From Sycon ciliatum (Eukaryota; Porifera; Calcarea; Leucosolenida; Sycettidae), in NCBI RefSeq assembly GCF_964019385.1, contig NC_088649.1:17574161-17638160 (forward strand): a DNA stretch of 64,000 nucleotides, in the 5' to 3' direction. The notes under the pieces were generated by a model. That model was not told the origin of the DNA. It saw only the letters and a list, made by a program, of their open reading frames with translations, and ran no database searches. This document shows, one piece after another, positions 10,161 to 22,090 of this stretch. A program made the position numbers and the translations under genes. The stretch's first letter is position 1, and each line of letters starts with the position of its first letter.

Positions 10161-13100
10161 AGTGGTGTAGAGGGCGAGTCTACTGTTTTTTGTGTGTTTT
10201 CCAGACACGGCTAGCAGTTCGGCTTCTGAGTCCTGACTCCTGACGCAACGATAGACGTGCGAGGTAACCCTAGTTGAAATCTTACCGTTTCGTTCTCCCG
10301 CTTAAGGAGGCTCCGAACAGTTGCGCAGCGCAGTGTAAAAAGGGCACCTCCGAAATCTGTTTTTTGCCGCGAGATTCAAAAAATGTTGTGTTCCATGCGG
10401 AAACAAGCTGTTGTTCAGAAAGAAGTAAATAATTAGTTTTTTGATTTCTCTGTGCTCGTAGTTGTTCCAGGTAGTCCTAGGGCCCATTTGAAATTTCTCA
10501 CTTTTACTTGACACATGATTGCTAACATTGATTTTATGATCATTCCTGGGTGGTTTTTGCCTCCTGAACACGATGGCATAGATTTCGATTGCCGAATTGT
10601 GTCCGAACATGGTGAAAAACATCAAAATAGAAAAAGGCCGTTATTACCATGGCAACCTAACTAAAATTGCTCCTATATCCATTTTTACTGACATGTATAT
10701 GGCCAAGTAGCACCTCATTTTGCTCAGAATAAGCAGTAGATACAGTAGATACAGTACGGCGACAAGTACTGTACTTTTACAGTGTCCAAACAAAAATTTC
10801 CAAAGTGCAGTGAAACTTGGCTATTGGACATGTACATGATTGTACATTACATGTCGCGTCGAATGTTAGCATTGAGGTACGTGTACATGTATGTGCAGCT
10901 AGCAGGTACATGAGACTATTTACAGGCATGCATTACTATAATTATCAGACTGCAAACACGAGAGAAGCGTCAGACGGTTCGGCGTTACACTTCAACTGAG
11001 AGAATAGGTATTGTAACCCAAGTACTAACAGGAGAAGGAAAAGGTTGTAGGAAACTGTCAGAGTCTAAGGAAAGATGTGCTATAGGACAGTTGCAACCTG
11101 AACCAATTTACTCGAAGTACGTGTAGATAATACGAAATATCTCGCAGCAATGTAAGAAGGACAACACTATTTGTATGCGATGGCAGTGCTGTAACGAAAA
11201 AATGATGAAAATGAAAATACCAAAATCCTTTGCATACTAGTAGATATTAAAACAGTCCAAACATTGGCTAGCTTGTCACTATACTTAAATGCTTTGAAAA
11301 GACTTCAAGGCTGCAGTTGGACAACGCTCACAGGTGAATAGCTGCAGTTTAAAAAGCTGATCGATCCCAACATTGTGATGCGAATACTTTCGCTTCCATG
11401 TGTTTCACTTTAACTGAAGTTGTTCTTCCGTCTGAGCTTTGGAAACTCTACGCCGTACAGTTGAGCCCATCTCTACTCCGCCACCTACACCATCACTGTT
11501 GGCTCTGCAGTCAAGGACAATTCTTTAGCCACTAGTACATGAGATATTATATGAACATGTTTTCCCTCTTCACCGCCGCTCTTGAATCGCATCAACTACG
11601 TGCTGTGATCAGTTCAGGAGAGACAAGCCATGACATTGGACATCGGACTCTTTCTTGCAGTTAGTGTTTTATAAGTATAACTGTAGTTTCACGCTGCCTA
11701 GGCCCAGCCATCAAATTCTGTGACAAGGAAATTATTCTTCTACTGCTGGTGTTGCATATTGGGATAGGTTACCTCCAGGTACTCGGATTTCGTTTTTGTA
11801 ACACTCCACACCACATAGCTACTCCCTCTCACTGCAGCATGGCACTCCTAAGGCAGTTGTCCTAGAGCTGTTGAGCTGGTAAATAGGCTTTGTGCAAATG
11901 GTAGCTGATCACCACTGTCGGTGTGTTCAAATCATGGTACTAACACTAGCCGCTCTTGTAGATTCGAATCAAATGCTCGTCCACTGTAACACCTCCTGTG
12001 CAGCAGTACTCACAAAGTAAATGCCTTCATTCCAGCCAGATGAAGTTAGCCAGGTCTGAAACTTTCCACGGTTGTAGATTAGTCCTATGAATAGTTAAAA
12101 CTGGCTTGGCAAGCTATGATGACCTTTCCCCTGCTTTCCACACATAATTGTTGTGCTGCTCCTTGTTGGAATCATGCCTACTTTTCCGGGGAGCCAAGAT
12201 GACATTGTAATGAAGGTTCTGCTGAATTTAGCATCAATCCATTCGTGGACGTTCCGACAGCAAAAGCGCCAGCGAGTCAATGCAAAACTTTGAAGAAAGT
12301 GTCCAAACGAGGTAACACATTTCTGGTATGTCACAACTACACTACTTGATGCTCAATCTTTCCAACTCTCGCACAAAATCAGTGTACGCGTCGGTTCGCA
12401 TCCTGTGTATGTACGGTGTTACTATAGCTCCTGGCACATAAAAGGGTAAAAACTCCCAGGTCCAGTCAATATAGTACCGAGAAAGTCTTGAAAATGCTTG
12501 AATATAGCCGATGAGAACTTAGTTTTTTCGGCAATTTTGTATTCCTATCGAGGGTGATTTCGGGACCTTTGGACGCGATTGGACACGCCATACTGGGCCA
12601 AGATCCTCTTGAAGACATTATCTATCAAATAACAGCGAAAAATCCTTGTTAGCCAACATGTGTCAAGGCATGTATTTTAGAGGTCGATTTTTTGAATTGG
12701 CCCCAGTACTAAGGATGTAGTTCTACTCGTTGCAGGTTTCTGTAGCTGTGGCTGTTTCTAAGCTGGAAAGAATCACCGGCCATGCTAATGCAAAACAAAG
12801 GCAGTTCCTACGCTGCTTGATTTTTTTGTGAAAACTTTGTTGAAGCGGTACGATGTGGCCACGAAGAACAAAATAATACTGACGAAGAAGGGTGAGAAAA
12901 GCAGGCTGAAGTCAGTGAAGACATCGATGTCGAACGTAGTGATACGAGTACTGGTACTGGAATTTAGCATGGACTACCTGTGGAGCGTGAAGTGGCTGCC
13001 CACTCGCTGGTAAGTGGACCCACTTGCAGCTCCAGTCGCACGAGTACCGTTTGAAACTTTCTGTGGATCCAAGAGTATCCTGAGCTCAGTGGACGACGCA

Positions 13101-13337
13101 TCTCAGAGCTGCTGAACTTGGGCTACTGTCCCTGTAGGAATGAGGTTTGTGTCAACCACTGTACTGCACTGATGGTGTAAGGAAAACGCTGGCCAGAAGC
13201 TTGTGTTCTGAACCAGGGACGAACTTCTAAATCCTGCTTTTGTAAAAATGGGGATGCCACAACTAAGATGTGCACACTCAGGTGTGTATTGGGTAAATGC
13301 CTGTGGTTGATTATTTTGAATCCTTTCCTATGCGCAA

Positions 13338-13470
13338 GTACATGCGTTTGTGTGTGTGTGTACGCGCGCGCGTGTGTGTGTACGCGCGCGTGTGTGTATT
13401 TGTGTGTACGCGCGCGCGAGTGTGTGTGTACGCGCGCGCATGCGCGCGCGTGTGTATGTGTGTGTGCAAG
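13338..13470. repeat. Alternating TG/CG tract
   Basis: Long alternating purine-pyrimidine runs (TGTGTGTG, CGCGCGCG, TACGCGCGCG) lie inside element X. They favour Z-DNA. Frames in both strands here are low-complexity artefacts. Confidence 0.9.
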
Positions 13471-13552
13471 CTGTTGAAAGGTGTAATCCGAGCACAAGTT
13501 GCTATGTCTAACGTAGTTTGTTCGCTATCCTCGCTTCAGCGTTGGGCAGGTG

Positions 13553-13740
13553 TATGAGTGTGTGTGTACGCACGTGTGTGTGTGCGCGCGTGCTCGTGCC
13601 CGCATGTGTGGTTTCGCACGCAATGTTGATCTGGGTTATGCACATGTCCCCACGGGTGCACTATGTGCATGTGCATGCAAATGTCTGTGTACATGTATGT
13701 GTGTATGCACGTGCGTGTGTGCGCGCGTGTGCAAAGCTAG
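13553..13740. repeat. Second TG/CG-rich tract
   Basis: A further TGTG/CGCG/CATG-rich alternating tract, followed by a G run at about 13748-13762. Confidence 0.8.
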
Positions 13741-15036
13741 GTGTGGAAGGGGGGGGGGGGGAGGTGCTCACGGTGCTGGTTCTGTATGCCTCTCCTCTCT
13801 GGTGTCCGCAAGGACAGTGTGGTAATGGCTTTACAGTACAGGAGTTGCATGTGAATGCGCATTTGTGAACCGTAGTTGAGACACAAAAAGAATTGCCGAG
13901 AGAGCATGACAGTACACTACATGTATATCGTATGTGTGCACGCCAGCGTGTGTAGATGCATATTGCCATTCATGCGATGTTTTTCTGGAGTCTGCTGCTA
14001 TCAACGCAAGTGACAACCAGCAAATGCATGCCCAGTGCAGTGGCTGGTCGTCATGCCTTTATTTACACCAAGTCCTACTATGGACTAGTAGTGTTACAAT
14101 GACGCGTCCACGAGAGTGCGTGCATGTGGGTGGGTATTTATGTGCGTGTGCACGCGCGTGAGTGTTTAGTGTGCCTTATTTTGAATGCCTGCTTTCACAT
14201 TATTCATGTGCCAGTTTCATGGTCGAGGCTGTTATGAAACCTCGCTGCCTTACATGTACATGTACACTACTCGTATATCAATGTGCTAGGACTGAAGGCT
14301 ACATGACATACATGTAATGATACATGTACCTTTCCAAGCACAGACTGTCTGGTATGTCCAAAGGAGGTTGCAGCATGAAAATAACTTCTTCTAAAATAAT
14401 ATTACCATACTACCATGTCATTGGTAGTGATATTTAGTCAAGAAGGCAAGAATGGTCAGATTTTCTAAAAATGCTATTTTCAGAATTGGCCTAAAAATAC
14501 CATATTTCGATACCTATATTGTTTGGTAGGGGCCTAAAGTGCCTGGTGACACCATCAAAACTGTCCATTATCGGTTTCCGTGGGGCTCAAGGATCACAGA
14601 AAGCCACAAAAATCAATATGTCCATGGACAAAATGTTGCAGGCTGAACCATTTCACAATTCAGCACCCGATGGAAATTTCGGTTCCCGTAATTTCGAAAA
14701 AGTGGCTCGCCAACGGCAAAACCAAGACACAGTCTATCTTGTGTAGCCAAGATACCTCCAAATGTGGCTCTTAAACATATGATGAAGAAAATGCTTAGTA
14801 TCCTCCTTCCAGGAGGCTTCTTTGGGTCAAAAACCAAATATTTTTACCATTTTTTTGCCGAAAATCAAGAAATTGTACACTCACTAAATACACCAGAATA
14901 CCTCTAATATGCCTGGTGACCCTACCTAAAAACTATACCAAATTGAAGAAGAGACATCACTCCACCATTCTATGCATAAAAAACTGGGTGTCCATGGACC
15001 TTTTATTTTTACTTCTTTAGGTGGGAGCCTCCTTAA

Positions 15037-17994
15037 GGTGGCTCACACCCTCTGCGCGCGCATCGTTTGGAAAGTGTAGATTTTCAGTAAATTTTTCGGT
15101 AGCGATGATTTTTGTGCGATCAATCGTTGTAGGAAAACGTCTTCTCGCTTTTCTGCAATTCTGGCGACCCAGCTAGAACCTGCTGCTAGTGTCCCGGGGA
15201 AGGCAGCACTCGCAGAAGATTTTCCAAGAATGCAATGTCGACTGGTGCTCGTACCATAAGAAGGGAGAAATAAAAGTCCGCTCTTGAATCATGCCTGAGT
15301 ATTAGAAAATTTTCTGAACACGCCGCGAAGTTGTGTAGATTTCCTGCCAGTGCCACTGACATCTCGCGACCTTCAAAATTTAATATTTTACTTGCTCGAT
15401 CATCTCCCGCACTGACTGGCAAATTCGTCAGGTAGCTGTGGATGGATCGATTCAGGGAGATCGAAGGTAAATACATCGAAGCACTTCAAACACGTTTCAA
15501 GACGCACTTCAAATTTTGTAATTGTGTCTTGAAAATTGTTTAGAACAATTCGTACTTCAATACGCTGTTGAATTGTATCCTCTGCTTGGGAGTCTCGACT
15601 GTTTTATTGCTGCATGGCTTTCCTCAACACCGTTCACTGTACATGTATCGCGGAACGCAGATTGGATGGCATTGGAGGTGAATTTGATAATTTGTGACTG
15701 TGTCATCAACCAAGTGAGGACATCAAATATCAACAGGGACGCTCCGAAAATCACAAACGCTGCGAAATAGATATGGAATGGTCTTACATACTGGAGGGTA
15801 TTCCACATTCATTGTGTCATATCTTTAGACTGTCCGAAAGTTTGCCGTGCCGTGCAACTTTCACAGACTAATCCGATAATTGGCATGTGGCCCTACTGGC
15901 ACACCCTCATGGGTATGCCGTTGAGTTTATCTATATGTGCACGCACATGTGTGTGTATACATATTATACAATTTTATTACGTATGCAAAATTAGGCAATC
16001 TACATGTGCATTTTATATGTGTGTGCACTCACTGCTATGACATAGAACGACAGTGCAGGCTATGAAGTCGCATGAATGTGTCACCCGGGTGTGTACATGC
16101 ATGCGCGCTCGCGCGGGCGTTTTGTGTGCGCGCCTGGCATGGCATAACGCCGTTCAATATGACTAGTGTTGAACCGTGGTAATTTGCCCCCACCCCCGCT
16201 TTTTCTGCTGGCGTTGGATATGCAACTAATGACATAAACTCGGTTGTTGAAAACGAGTGCCATGCACCACAATGGATTGACAATAATAATAATACAAGTA
16301 GCACTGTAAAAGCGCTGGTAATACTCATGTTGCAGCCATGGCAGTTGTGAGTAGCTTTCCAAGTCCAGCCTGCTGCAGAAATTATTGCACTCTGACCAGC
16401 TAGAGTGGCCCAGGACTGCCGGTTGTGGAGAACAGGAGTGATGCTTGTATATACGCTTGTATTTACATGATGTACACAGTGTACTTCGAAGTAACGTTAG
16501 GTGTATTACTTGTGTGTTCTTCTGCCTGTGCGCGTGCACATGTACTGGTCAGTGTGGAACCGCCATCCATATCAGATCATACAGCTGCTATCAGTCTCAA
16601 CAGCATGTATCTTTCAAATAGGGGTTTAGTGACTCGATTTTCCTTACTGTGTTCAACAGAGTGGCATTGCACACAGCTACTTGATGTAATAGTAGCATCT
16701 TGGAAAATTTATATTTTTTATAGTTAGCTTCAGTAGAAACTTCTCCAGTGTGGCTCTTAGCTTCATTACCACGGAGACTAAGCATTCAAGTAATGCACGA
16801 AGAACAGTGGCTAGATGTGAAGTGAAAAGCCATTGGACCGTACCCCGTGGAATACGCATTTTGTATAGAAGAATTTCTTGCTATGTTTGCAGCAAACACT
16901 GTATAATATAATAATTACATTACCAGTAGAAAGTGCCCAATGTGCATTGCTTCAGCACTATGTTTTGGACAAAGCAGTCAACAAATTCCACATCACTATC
17001 GGCTTCATGTTGGAGAAAGTTGTGAAAAACACTAGAGCATACATGTACACTCAATACACATGCTCAGCTACATGTATGGCATTTAGTATGTGGGCGACTT
17101 CAAAGTTCTATTTTGGTAGTTTGCTTCGGTAGAAACTGTCTAAACTTGATCCAAAGCTCTACTACTATGTTCTGAAGATGTTGCAATCAAGTAATGTAAG
17201 ACACGTATCTGCCGCATTGGAGCTAGCTGTGAAAACCTTTAGACCATACACACAATGCACATGCTCAGCTATGGCATTTAGTATGTGGGCGACTTCAAAG
17301 TTCTATTTTGGTAGTTGGCTTCGGTGGAAACTGCTAAAACTTGATCCAAAGCTCTACTACTATGTTCGGAAGATGTTGCAATCAATTATTGTAAGACACG
17401 TATCTGTCATATGGTGGAGTCAGGGGTTCTAAGGCGTTGGACAATGTCCCAGTGCAATGTGCTGATTCTTGAAATATGACATCACTTGAAACTTCAAAGT
17501 TTTATTTCACGAGTTACCTTCGGTAGAACCTGCTCAAACTTGCTACACAGTACCAATATTAGGTTATGATAGCATAACCATCGAATACAGGGCAAGTCCA
17601 GTGTCAAATACTTGTGGGCGGGGCTAATATGAGGGACGTGTGCGCTGAAATGGGATGATTCCGAAAAGAGAAAAAGGTCACCTTCTAGCAGAATTCTACC
17701 CACTTCTACAGCTTATGCTGATATTTAGCAAGTATACTACTGTCCTGATGTTGGACATCAAGAAAAAGGGGGTAACTACCAGTGCTACTGCCAAATAAAT
17801 GGTTTTCCGGTATTTTTTGGCCTAAATTGGCATTTGTGAGTATGCTATGTTTGGCCCCTCCCCCGAGTGAAACCGGCCGGTAGAACTTGATAAAAATTTG
17901 CCTCCGTACACTAGATATCCAACGGAACAAAGTACAATCGTTTGTAGCCACGTTTCAAACAAAAAAAAATTGGACCCGAGGGGTAGGAGCCACC
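15037..17994. mobile_element. Large TTAA-flanked element Y (3.0 kb)
   Basis: It starts GGTGGCTCACACCC directly after the TTAA that ends element X and finishes GGGTAGGAGCCACC before TTAA at 17995-17998. The terminal match is GGTGGCTC plus a diverged extension. It holds internal about 195-bp tandem duplications (17058-17560) but no recognisable transposase. Frames present are short and unsupported. Confidence 0.6.
17058..17560. repeat. Tandem duplication, period about 195 bp
   Basis: The segment containing TGGGCGACTTCAAAGTTC and CTTGATCCAAAGCTC occurs with starts 195 bp apart (17091 and 17286). A third, more diverged partial copy begins near 17490. All are inside element Y. Confidence 0.85.
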
Positions 17995-18058
17995 TTAACT
18001 CGCACTTTATGCATGACCTGATCCACTACGTACGTACGAGTTAACTCGCAAAAAAGTC

Positions 18059-18449
18059 GCGCGCTGTATCGCAGTGCATAGACCAGTGTACAAACTTTCG
18101 TAACTTCGTCAAACATAAACGCATCGCGACAATCAATACACCGTTGGAAAGATCTTCACCTCATCTTTCCGGGGGTATAAAGTTCTTCGCGATAGGATAA
18201 GAATTCATTGAGCGGCGACAAGATGAACACGGAAATCACGGCCCAGAGTGAACGCGCGCTGTATCGCAGTGCATAGACCAGTGTACAAACTTTCGTAACT
18301 TCGTCAAACATAAACGCATCGCAAAAATCAATACACCGTTGGAAAGATCTTGACCTCATCTTTCCGGGGGTATAGAGTTCTTCGCGATAGGATAAGAAGT
18401 CATTGAGCGGCGACAAGATGAACACGGAAATCACGGCCCAGAGTGAACG
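18059..18449. repeat. Two 195-bp tandem copies
   Basis: GCGCGCTGTATCGCAG begins at 18059 and again at 18254. Each copy runs through AACTTTCGTAACTTCGTC to AATCACGGCCCAGAGTGAACGC. A third copy starts and stops at once near 18450. Non-coding. Confidence 0.92.
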
Positions 18450-18765
18450 CGAATTTTTTTGTTCATAACTTCTTTTTGTTGCAGAGCGTGCCAGGGGATT
18501 TCCCTTTTGGCACGGCGCATGCGTGATGGACATCAAATGAAGCGCTTGGATCTGAGCTTTGCATGCAGCGCAGTTTGAATTGTGAAAATCTGTTGAATTT
18601 GGGCAAGAAGCCGAACAAGAATGTGAAATTGAGTTGTTGTGCCCTTCCGAGGCACGGTGGAGTAATTCGGAGAGGACCTGGATGTGGCCCTGATGTGTCT
18701 ATGGAGCTGAGAGCTGCCAGGATGGATTCGCTTGGTCCTGATCTTTCCAACGAGCCCATGGATTG
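18450..18765. other. No gene recognised
   Basis: Unique-looking sequence with short frames on both strands but no recognisable motif, splice structure or repeat termini. It lies between the 195-bp duplications and the rearranged MITE. Confidence 0.4.
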
Positions 18766-19116
18766 GGTCATGGCGTACGTGCACTGGCCCGCGCAAACTA
18801 CGAAAATGTGCAGAACGCAAAGTTCGTGCAAAAATTCGCACACACTTTTGCAAGGACTGTCGCGAAACGTCGTTCGAATTTTCGTTTTGCAGAACCTCTC
18901 TACTGAACCTTTCTTTAGCAACATGACGGCAACTGAAACAGCAACAGAGAAAGTAGCGCGGGCCAAGTGCACGTACGCCATGACCCGATCTCACGAAATT
19001 TCCTACGACAGTTCATTTCGCGTTCCCTGCAAGTTTCGCGTCCAAAGGTGCGAAGTTTCGCACTTCATGATGTAGAGCGAAAGTTTGTACGCATTTTCGT
19101 TTTGCAGAATCTCTCT
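18766..19116. mobile_element. Rearranged (partly inverted) AGAGAGGTT-family MITE in copy A
   Basis: Half of the MITE (about 18766-18901) ends in AACCTCTCT. It is followed by about 50 bp of the composite repeat's left flank in reverse orientation (GAACCTTTC...AGAGAAAGTA). The second MITE half then runs from about 18956 to 19116. In copies B and D the same MITE is contiguous (24482-24749, 54031-54297). An inversion with one breakpoint in the MITE centre explains this order. Confidence 0.8.
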
Positions 19117-19982
19117 AGTGACTCAATTGGTTCATACGAGACGAGTCAATGAGTCGGTGTGGCTTAGAATCTTTCGCTGTAGAAGAAATCTATTCGTATG
19201 TCTATTGGAGAAATAATTGTATTCACTGGTTATAAATTAGGTTAAGACAAACTCACAGAATAAATACCATCGGTCCCTTGGTGTTCGTCCTAAAGAGGTT
19301 CGACTGGATATCATTCATACTCACCAAAAAATGTGTAGGATTTTATTATTGTGGAGTGCCTTGTTTATCTCAGTACCTCCAACCATAGCCTTGCCCCTTT
19401 TTATTCTCAGGATCAGTATAGTTGTTGGAACGAGGTTTTGTACTCAGCAATGTATTCGTTTACATTTTTAATACATGTTTATTGTTCCTCCTTTGCTGTG
19501 TTGTTTTAGAAAATCGTGGACTAACAGTTTGAAGTCATTGAACTACTTCCAAAAGTTGTATCGGCATCAACAGGATTACCATTTCAGTGCAATATGATGC
19601 AGGATGACCTTATCACGATAACCCATGATTATAAACACAGAATCAACAAAAACATCTGCGACACGCACCTGGCTACATTTCTCAAATAAATCTGATCGAG
19701 GGTGGGGAAATCTGAAAGGCAAGACAATTTTATGACAGTCATGAAATTCTGCAACCACAAGTTGCAACATGCACAGAATGACCTCCGTATAAAAAAAGTA
19801 TCACCACCACCAGACCACGACTCGCATGTTTCCCCGCCGAAGAACATGCATTATGCTAGTGCCATTTTCTGCAAGAAAAGGCTTGCACATCATGCGTATA
19901 ATACGGTATTGATGTGAAGGCCATCATTTACATATTGATATAGGGCATTCCATCGATTGGTGACAGAAAAAACAAAAGAAAT
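19117..19982 (+). repeat. Composite repeat copy A (3' half)
   Basis: From GTGACTCAATTGGTTC to AACAAAAGAA this matches the 3' half of copies B, C and, inverted, D. It lacks the 804-bp insertion carried by B: TTGTTTTAGAAAATCG is intact near 19500. Short frames recur in all copies because the copies are recent, not because coding is evident. Confidence 0.85.
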
Positions 19983-20379
19983 TATAGCAATAAAAACTGC
20001 TTTATGGCAGTTTTCTAAAAAAAGTTATTGTGTTCTAGTCCATGGACCCCGTCTAAAAAGTAAGAAATTAACGAAATGTGATAGCCGAAAATTAAAATTT
20101 CACACAAAACCTCACAATAATCACACACAGGATGAAAAGCGAGAAGACCTTTTCCCCTCGTGGTCCTCTTTCCTATTCATGCATGTTGGCGCAGTACAAG
20201 TCACCCGTGAACAAGTGTTGAAAGCTGTATTTTGTTTAAACTAAGATCCCTACAAGTGTTGTGATTATTGTGAGGTTTTGTGTGAAATTTTAATTTTCGG
20301 CTATCACATTTCGTTAATTTCTTAATTTTTAGACGGGGTCCATGGACTAGAACACAATAACTTTTTTTAGAAAACTGCC
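19983..20379. mobile_element. Foldback element, left part (copy A)
   Basis: It begins TATAGCAATAAAAACTGC. The arms, about 150 bp, contain a GTTCTAGTCCATGGAC segment and its complement. The right arm is broken after GAAAACTGCC at 20379 and resumes at 21692-21714, so an unrelated 1.3 kb segment has been inserted. Intact relatives are at 26441-26849, 28713-29123 and 52467-52881. Confidence 0.88.
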
Positions 20380-21691
20380 TTATCCCATGGTTCGGTACTA
20401 TAGGCCTGTTTCAGCCAATCAGGAGGCTTGCTGACCGGGAAATAATAGCCAATACAATCCCGCGCGGGATGATATTCATTATTAACTGGGTTCACTTTCA
20501 CCGTACCTACTACGGTGCACCCTGCATTGGCATGCCCCCACCCCCTCTCGATTCGATGCAATGCATCTTGCCACTGGAGCCTTTCGATCAGAACCCAAAA
20601 TGCACTACACAGAACCGTGAGAGGGTGAGAGCATGCCAATGCAGAGTGCACCGTCGGTACAGTAAAAGTGAACGGAGAGAACTTACCTCCGCGACTATGT
20701 CCGAAACCAGATTCCACACAAACAAACAACGAACTCCAATCACTATTCAACTCAACACTACGACACAAAGGAGACTTCGAAGTGCATCTCTTCTCATTCA
20801 CTCTTTGTAAACTCGAAAACTACACAAAGTATCAACATCCGAGTGAAAATTACTAATTACAAGGAGAGATACCGTAACAACTCGAAAAGTACAAGACGTG
20901 AAAGTGAGAGGAAAAACCTTGTACAGAATATTCCACAGTGTGAAAGAAGAAGAGCTCAGCAATCCATGTGTGATGTAGATAAGATATTGATGCAAGATGC
21001 GACCTGCAGTGATTATCATGACATTGTATCCAGTACGATTACCACAAGAACAATCTAAAACGTAGATGCTGCTACAAATCCAGTATGCCTATAATATAAC
21101 AAGATCAACGTTCTTTTGATTGCATAGTGTCCGAGATTGATAAAGAGTCTTGATACAACGAAATGCACTTTACTCACTGGTGCCAATGTCCGACGATATG
21201 TACAATGTGGTTACTGCCTGCACGGACAGTGTTCAGCAAGGATCCCAAACCGTTGAAAGTTCCACGCCGATCCAATGACAAGGAAGTCAGCACCAGCCTC
21301 CATAAATTGACGTGGCATCTCGCCGTGACTTGAAGACAGTATGGCCCTTACTTCGAACCAAATGACTATGTATCATAACAGTGCAATGTTCGTCAATTCT
21401 CTAGTCCAACTACTAAAATGCAACTTGTCTCCCGAGCTCCATCGCTCTCAAACCTTGACTGGATTGAAAATAAAGGCAGCATCTTGTTTTTGGTATAGCT
21501 GTACCTTGGTAATTGTATTCAGAACGCAGTTGCGTCGATCCCCAAACTGCGTAGATGTACCTGGGATAAGTAGGATATTGACCCGCGTACTCGGGTGTTA
21601 CCGTACCCTCATATCATCCCTCCTGCTACGCAGTCGGGATGATATTCGGGAGGTAACACCCTCGTACTTGGGTAATATCCTATACTCGTAC
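20380..21691. mobile_element. 1.3 kb insertion inside the foldback element
   Basis: Its limits follow from comparison with intact foldback copies. It contains its own inverted repeats: TTCACTTTCACCGTAC...GGCATGC at about 20488-20532, mirrored at about 20630-20674, and a hairpin at about 21559-21690 built on GGATATT/GGGTGTTAC. I found no clear TIR or target duplication at the outer edges and no recognisable gene. Confidence 0.6.
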
Positions 21692-21714
21692 ATAAAGCAG
21701 TTTTTATTGCTATA

Positions 21715-22090
21715 TTTAGAAAAGCGATCCTGTCAGCTTTTCTATTATTGTGTTCACATGGCAAGAAAAACGACACCGCTATGCTACGTAAGTTTCTACG
21801 TAAGGTGCTCGGTATTTCACTTAGGCTACGTAAGTCTCTACGTAAGGTGCTCGGTATTAGATCTACCAACGGGTGGTAGCCGCCTGCTGTGCACGTGCAC
21901 GGCAGACATTTAGAAAAGCGATCCTGTCAGCTTTTCTATTATTGTGTTCACTTGGCAGAAAAAACGACATCGCTATGCTACGTAAGTTTCTACGTAAGGT
22001 GCTCGGTATTTCACTTAGGCTACGTAAGTTTCTACGTAAGGTGCTCGGTATTAGATCTAACAACGCGTGGTAGCCGTGTGCTGTGCAAGT
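21715..22090 (+). repeat. Duplicated 5' segment of the composite repeat
   Basis: TTTAGAAAAGCGATCCTGTC starts at 21715 and again at 21909, period 194. Each copy carries paired TACGTAAG..CTACGTAAGGTGCTCGG motifs and ends CTGTGCA(C/A)GTGCACGGCAG. The second copy is interrupted by the retrotransposon at 22091. Confidence 0.85.

Larger units (their letters stand above)
10306..15032. mobile_element. Large TTAA-flanked element X (4.7 kb)
   Basis: TTAA at 10302-10305 precedes GGAGGCTCCGAAC; the right end reads GGGAGCCTCC followed by TTAA at 15033-15036. TTAA duplications occur in the piggyBac and Kolobok superfamilies, but the TIR is only about 9 bp and I see no transposase, so the assignment stays open. 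The interior has no convincing gene, only short scattered frames, a hydrophobic minus frame at 12785-12970, and TG/CG simple repeats. The right TTAA is shared with element Y. Confidence 0.6.
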
